Of a DNA stretch of 64,000 bases, positions 58,571 through 64,000 are shown piece by piece. The notes beneath the pieces are model-generated. The model made no database searches. It saw nothing but the letters and a program-made list of their open reading frames with translations, and was not told the origin of the DNA. The translations under genes were made by a program, and so were the position numbers. Positions within the stretch are counted from its first letter, which is position 1, and each line of letters starts with the position of its first letter. The DNA is from Amyelois transitella (lineage: Eukaryota; Arthropoda; Insecta; Lepidoptera; Pyralidae), in NCBI RefSeq assembly GCF_032362555.1, contig NC_083510.1:2197501-2261500 (forward strand). The letters are read 5' to 3'.

Positions 58571-59027
58571 TATAATGACAACAAACCGACACATTTATTT
58601 GTATAAATTATTTATATGCATATATCTCAATCATCGTCGAACGGGGCAGGATAATAAGCAATCAGTTTAAATTGTACGCTGCGCTGGCCCACTTTCGCAG
58701 GGAACTGTGATCCGCTCAAATGGCCGTTTAAAACATAGTTATTTCGAAGTGTAGGTCACGGATATTTGTTAAACTGGGAAAGGATTTTAATTCATTATTA
58801 TTGCTATGCTATCGATATTGGGAACCTGTAAACAACATCATATCTGACACAGAAGACATATGTGGCGTCTCTTCTCAGGTCGTGGCGGACTCACTATTGT
58901 GTCCTGCATGACCACTGCACACTGAAGGATCTATATATAGCTTAAAGCAGGTTTCAAAAGGTGATACCTCATATTGTGAAGATCAGGTCGGGAGCACCCG
59001 GAACCACCTAGTTATGTGTGTTAATAC

Positions 59028-59475
59028 ATACATACATAAAATCACGCCTCTTTCCCGGAGGGGTAGGCAGAGACTACATCTTTCCACTTGCCACGATCTC
59101 TGCATACTTCCTTCGCTTCATCCAAATTCATTACTTTGTTTGTTTGTAAACAAACAAAGAGAATGAACATAACTCTCTACATGCAAGCTCGGCGGTTTCG
59201 GGTACTCTTGACCTGACCCTTTACCAGAACGTCCTTAAATTGATCAAGATACTCGTACGTTCGTCTAGGCCTTCCCACTCCGAACTTTCCCTCCACACTC
59301 TCCTTGAATATCTGCTTAGTCAACCTGCTTTAATTCATCCTCTGCACATACCAAACCATCTTAACATACCCTTTTCTATGTATGTTGATGAAGGGAAAGA
59401 AGCATGGAGGGATAGTGGCAACTGGCAAGATGTAGTCTCAGGGTACCCCATCCACCCCACCGGAAAAAGGCGTGG
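59028..59475. mobile_element. Two RTE-like LINE 3' ends, head to head
   Basis: On minus, 59375-59028 preserves the C-terminal coding end of an RTE-like ORF, frameshifted: pieces VGRPRRTY-like near 59260, the GTACCCGAAACCGCC block, GCGAAGGAAGTATGCAGAG, then CTCTGCCTACCCCTCCGGG and an ATGTATGT tail. On plus, 59376-59475 is a second, diverged copy (GTTGATGAAGGGAAAGAAGC, GGCAAGATGTAGTCTC). The element is dead. Confidence 0.7.
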
Positions 59476-60454
59476 TATGTAGCGAAGATCTGCGTCCAGA
59501 AGATGTTGCGCAGAGGTGATGTGACTATTTTACAAATTTTCCCAACTTTCTGGTTGACATGTAGTTTTAGTAACATGTCATCCGAAGGTTATGTAAGTTA
59601 CCTAATCATAAGAACGCCGATAAGTATTGCCCATTCATTTAACATACAATGAGGCGAACGAAATTATAATTTCAAATTAAACGTGTAATAGGCAACGAAA
59701 ATATCGATTCGTCGGTAAATTTATTATCACAGTGGAAGAATGAAATTATTATTAGTGCATTTAATTGCGGCAAATAAGTTATAGGCATTAATTAGGAGAC
59801 CCCAGAGGAAGATCTAAGCTTATTATAATTTATTTATTGAAGTAAAACATGAACAACAAAAACAAAATTTAAAACGTAGAAAGACACCGTAATAATTACG
59901 CAATTACGCCTTTCAATCTTCCCTCATAATTAATATAAAATTCATTATTATGGGACATTTCAAACATCACTTACTTAACATATCTTTTGATTTCACAACA
60001 TTGTTTGACGTCGAATAAATTACATCAAACTAAGTTAACTGCCGCTTCCAAAGTGTTTATGCAGAAAAAGCGGTAACAAACGTCAATTTATCCTCGACCA
60101 AATACTTAGAGAGTGAGAGAAATCTAGACGTATGCGTTATCAATTTTCGTCGTGGACAACCCACCTATCCACAGTATGGCTACTAATGCTATATTTCATT
60201 ACGCTTCTTGTTACAAACTCCACAGTTAAAAATTTAATACGCCATGGTAAAAGTGCAAAAACGATAAAAGACTATACGAGTAAATATTCTTATAGTCTCA
60301 ATACACTCCACGCAAAAAGAGCTACGATCGATAGGAACCTAATTTCAGCAGGCAGGTAGGAAAACGTAATTTGTTCACGAGGTTAAATTTCGTGAAATTT
60401 CCATAGTAATTATTTAAAATATTTTTATACCTCTACCTCTAGTACATTAGTTTG

Positions 60455-60690
60455 ATCGCTAACCGATGCTCTAACGTTATGTGAAAACATCGTGAGGAAA
60501 CCTGTACATTCAGGCAACTGGATATGTACCATATGATCCAATATGGGTTAGGTTACCCTGTAAAGATTCTGGTGGTCACACAGGAGTCGCTTCGTGTAAA
60601 AACCTGACTCACCCAAATTAGGTTCCATGGTCAAGGGCTTACCCCGATCTCTTCTCCAGAGTAATGAGGTTGCAACATAGACTAAAGCCA
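60455..60690 (-). repeat. F4 copy, nearly full length
   Basis: Read left to right: AACATCGTGAGGAAACCTG, CATTCAGGCAACTGG, CAGGAGTCGCTTCGTGTAAA, ACCTGACTCACCC, CTTCTCCAGAGTAATGAGG. No target duplication is obvious. Confidence 0.75.
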
Positions 60691-60884
60691 GGAAGTAGAA
60701 GACTTTTATAACTCTAATATTGCAATACTTCATTATTGCAATAGGATGGTCTTGAGTCGGTTACCACGCGTTGCTTAGTACGTATACTGCTTACAACAGC
60801 GGATTTCCGATGTTATAATTTCCAATTAACAATGTGTTCATTGTTATTTTAAAGTATGCTTATAAGTATGTAATCCATATTTAC

Positions 60885-61377
60885 ATACATACATACATAC
60901 ATATAATCATGTCTATGTTCCTTGTGGGTTAGATAGACCCAACAGTCTTAATGATAGAATCGAGATTCAATTAATGTAATAAGTGCCGTGTGGTTCCCGG
61001 CACCAATTCAAAAAAGAATAGGACCACTCCATCTCTTTCCCATGGATGTCGTAAAAGGCGACTAAGGGATAGGCTTACAAACTTGAGATTCTTTTTTTAG
61101 GCGATAGGCTAGCAACTTGTCACTATTCGAATCTCAATTCTATCTTAAAGCCAAATAGCTGAACGTGGCCTATCAGTCCGCTCAGGACTGTTGGCTCTGT
61201 CTACCCCGCAAGGGATATAGACGTGATTATATGTATGTATGTATGTATGTAGATTCAATTAATGACAGGTTGCTAGCCCATCGCCTAAAATAGAATCCCA
61301 AGCTTATTAGTCTTTACCTTATCCATGATAAGAGATAGATTGGTCCTAATCTACGGGTGCCGAGAATCGCACGGCGA
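60885..61377 (-). repeat. Outer F1 copy split by a younger F1
   Basis: Left part 60885-60976 (ACATACATATAATCATGTC to ATTCAATTAATG) and right part 61251-61377 (to GAGAATCGCACGGC) are the two halves of one minus F1, interrupted by the plus copy 60977-61250. Confidence 0.9.
60977..61250 (+). repeat. Young F1 insertion with 14-bp target duplication
   Basis: AGATTCAATTAATG occurs at 60963-60976 and 61251-61264, perfectly. The insert starts with six extra bases (TAATAA), then GTGCCGTGTGGTTCCCGGCACC, and ends in a five-unit ATGT tail. Close to consensus, hence recent. Confidence 0.95.
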
Positions 61378-61533
61378 AAGGCCGTATTTTACATTTTTAT
61401 TATGTTAAAGAAGGAAAGAATTACCTGTTGTCCTGTATTTTTAATGTTGCAATAAAAATTAAACTAATTAAATTTAAAAATTAATAAAGGCACACAGAGG
61501 CCAAAATTATGAGCATTTTGCGCCATGGGACAA

Positions 61534-61565
61534 CAACCTGTCACTTTAAAAATGGTGACAGGTTG
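61534..61565. repeat. Small inverted repeat from F1 text
   Basis: CAACCTGTCAC and GTGACAGGTTG, separated by 10 bases; both are the F1 core, so this is two opposed F1 scraps. Confidence 0.7.
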
Positions 61566-61884
61566 CTATTACTACTACTCAATGTGTATTATTTAAAAAG
61601 GTCTTGCAGAGCAAAATTGAACGCCAATCAATCGGAAAACCATTAGCTCTGTTACCTTAACTACTCTACAAATTCTTTGTGCATGTTATCGCCAATTAGG
61701 TTGCAAACGTTTTCGTAAAAGCGGATAAATTGCCCCAAATACCCCGTATTCCCTGTAGGGAACTCTTAAAATGTCCATGAAAGCATAATGTATCCCGAAC
61801 GTTGAAAAGAGAGAAGCTGTTTTGTAAAAATAATTATATTTAAAACAATAAATAAAAATAAGATAAATTACCAATACCAAGATA

Positions 61885-62650
61885 AAAACCATTTATTTGG
61901 CACTCTGTCAATCAATCATATCCTACTGCATTGTAGTATGGGGTAGTGCAGCGGCTACTTACCTAATAAAACTGGAGAGTGCACAGAGAGCTGTACTGAA
62001 AGTTATGTTTCGAAAGCCATATCGTCACGCTACAACCCTTCTATATGAAGAGGCCGAGGTACTAAGCGTTCGAAAACTATTCATTCTAAGGTTAGCTCTG
62101 AATAAACACAAATTAGTTTTGAAACTACCAAACTATCAAGATATGCTTAGGAAACGAATATTCATGGTTAACTTGCCGTGTGTGAATACTAAGTTTGCCC
62201 ATCGGTTTAGCCCGTTCATTTCGAACTTTGTATATAACAAAATAGCGCGTCTTACGAACATCAGAAGCTCGAGCATTTTTAAATGTAAGCACCAAATTAA
62301 ATCGCTCCTAATTAAATGGGATTATATTGATACTGAACAGTTTTTACAAATTCCAGTCTAATTTACTGTCAGGTCCTGCGAAGCATCTTCACTTGTAATT
62401 TATATATTTGTTTTCTTTTTTCACCTTTTTTCCTTTAAACAAACGATATCTATGTAATTTAGAAGTTTGATTAATGTCTTGTATAGCATGTAACTATTAA
62501 CTCCTGTAAACTTATTGTCGGCTACTTTTAACGTTATATATATATGTTCTATAACATTGGTTACCATAGGACCGGCATGTTGCCTAGTGTGGGACCAATT
62601 GTATAACCAATTGTAGCAAACCTAAATGTTAATAAAAAATAAATTTCATT
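61885..62650 (+). mobile_element. 5'-truncated non-LTR retrotransposon (reverse transcriptase C-terminus)
   Basis: An open frame to 62361 encodes about 155 residues matching the region after the RT catalytic domain of insect non-LTR elements: QSIISYCIVVWGSA, LESAQRAVLKVMFRKPYR, LYEEAEVLSVRKLF. The catalytic RT motifs and everything upstream are missing, so it cannot move. A ~290-bp 3'UTR follows and ends AATAAAAAATAAATTTCATTC near 62650. Jockey- or CR1-like clades both fit. The apparent start is only where the truncation enters frame. Confidence 0.8.
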
Positions 62651-64000
62651 CATACCGTAGTGGTTCATCAAAATCGCGTAAAAGGATTCGTTAAGTATAA
62701 GTAACTAATTTGGTAAAAATAACTTATGGTGAAAAATGCTGCAGTGTAGTTTGATCTGCCGCTTGTTCTATAAGCGCGCTTACTGGATTTAATTTGCCTG
62801 CCAGGTCATGATTTTTGGCCTTGGTGTGCGATGAATCAACACTCTACAAATTTCTAGCCTTACAGGAAGACCGTTACTCGGAGGGTTCACTAGCTCTCCA
62901 ACTAAAATACAAAAAAGCTTGAAGTAAAAATTTATATATACCTATTGCGTTCCAAAGAGCATTTTATATATATTTTTTATCTTTAAAATACAAATCTCTG
63001 TAGATCGCAAAGGGATATATCGAGCTCTACCTACCAATCTTGTAGCAACAAACTGTTATAACATTCAACACTTTGATCCACACAAACAAAAGCACCAACA
63101 GCTGTCGGAAAAATATTCAAAAAACTGTTAAACATATTCTTAGAACATGATCGGCGTAGTTTATGGCTGTATTGTTTACAAAAATTGTATTGTAAAATTT
63201 AAAGTAACGCGTGTTATTTTTTTCTTTGGCGTAATAGTTCGATTAGCTTCAATTCAGATAGGCCAGCCGTATTCGAAAAAATTAAAAAAGGACCACAGGA
63301 CGTGACCCACGGATTATTAACTGTTGCATAACAACATCCCAAGAGATCCCCAAAGTGGGACTATAACGATATTTTCCAATAAGCAATTTGGTAAAGTTGC
63401 TAGAAAAATTGACCTAAAATAAAAAACAAAATTAAATTCATGTTAACAAAATAAAATAATAACAGAAAGTCTTGTTACGTACCTATTATTTTCATTTGCA
63501 GTGAATTGTTAGCGCGTCACATCAATACGCACAGAAGAAAAAATGTCATATCACACTAAAAGGACTCCGATCTTGTGTTATCGCTATTATATCAAAAGTG
63601 GCTGGTCGATTGTGGTAAGATAATGCGTAAAAGCGTGAGAATTTATTCTTAGAGAAGATAAGAATGAATTTCGCCTGTTTCCTTATAACTTGTTATGCTT
63701 CGAAGCTTGGGATAGTTACTTGGTTTTGCAAAGTTTAGATACAATTAGATTTAAGTGATGAGACGTCAATAAGTGATACCTTGTATTCAATTTTGAAAAT
63801 AAATCTATTCTATTCTAAACAAAGTGTGATTATTGCCAGACTAGTTAGTAGAAATTAAAATAGCAGAGAATAGAGATGAATGAAGGCAGATCCACTTCAC
63901 TCCACCGTCAAGAGTTTGCTCTTAAATTTAAGAAGAAACATTAAGCCACTTCATATATATTCTCGCAAAAAAATAAGCGCCTTTCGGATGGATGACTAGG

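Larger units (their letters stand above)
57528..64000 (-). other. Probable upstream CdsA intron, no exon found
   Basis: I searched the minus strand for the expected preceding CdsA residues and found none, so the N-terminal exons should lie beyond the window. Minor repeats not listed separately: F1 3' fragment at 57658-57735 (minus), an F4 scrap at 58150-58210, the F2-related fragment at 60000-60130, and F2 fragments at 62728-62785 and 63735-63818 (plus, with a (TTCTA)n tail). 63000-63730 shows nothing. Confidence 0.5.

Noticed and set aside
61897..62361. Host protein-coding gene
   Set aside because: The residues match the post-RT region of non-LTR retrotransposons; catalytic motifs are absent and a LINE-like 3' tail follows.

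Overview
The window looks like nuclear DNA of a moth or butterfly (ditrysian Lepidoptera). It is AT-rich, has short exons and long introns, and carries a very dense load of small retroposons. The genes and repeat types are insect; I cannot name the species or family. All convincing genes lie on the minus strand. Repeat families used below: F1, a ~260-bp SINE-like element starting GTGCCGTGTGGTTCCCGGCACC (head hairpin) and ending CGTGATTATATGTATGTA; F2, a retroposon 3' end with a (TTCTA)n tail; F3, a tRNA-derived SINE; F4, a ~230-bp element (core CTCCGCAACCTTTGCAGG); F5, assorted LINE 3' ends; RTE, the 3' end of an RTE-like LINE.

Layout. 1-6.1 kb: no assignable gene, with two GC-rich promoter-like islands (about 1.8-2.45 and 4.55-5.03 kb). 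6.1-9.6 kb: spz-A, a compact five-exon spaetzle-type cystine-knot cytokine of 203 aa. 9.6-13.2 kb: intergenic DNA full of F1, F4 and a fold-back element, then the probable 3'UTR of the next gene. 13.2-45.2 kb: spz-B, a six-exon spaetzle of 352 aa whose first coding exon (ten residues of signal peptide) is split off by a ~26-kb intron packed with repeats. 45.2-49.6 kb: repeat-rich intergenic DNA. 49.6-53.76 kb: AT-rich and almost free of repeats, probably the long 3'UTR of the next gene. 53.77-57.53 kb: the last five coding exons of a CdsA-type phosphatidate cytidylyltransferase; its N-terminal half should lie beyond 64 kb. 57.5-64 kb: repeat-filled DNA, probably a CdsA intron, with a truncated LINE reverse-transcriptase fragment.

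Function. The two spaetzle genes are tandem head-to-tail paralogues. Both have a 10-residue first coding exon ending in phase 0, the same intron phases around the prodomain and cystine knot, a basic cleavage site and the C-terminal Cys pattern. They encode secreted Toll-receptor ligands activated by proteolysis (immunity or patterning). CdsA makes CDP-diacylglycerol for phosphoinositide synthesis; it is a neighbour and not an obvious pathway partner.

Most notable: two introns that need GC-AG splicing, decayed tandem copies of the CdsA catalytic exon, an F1 family whose 3' end resembles the RTE tail and whose insertions leave clear target-site duplications (including SINE-in-SINE nests), and a set of perfect short-loop palindromes.
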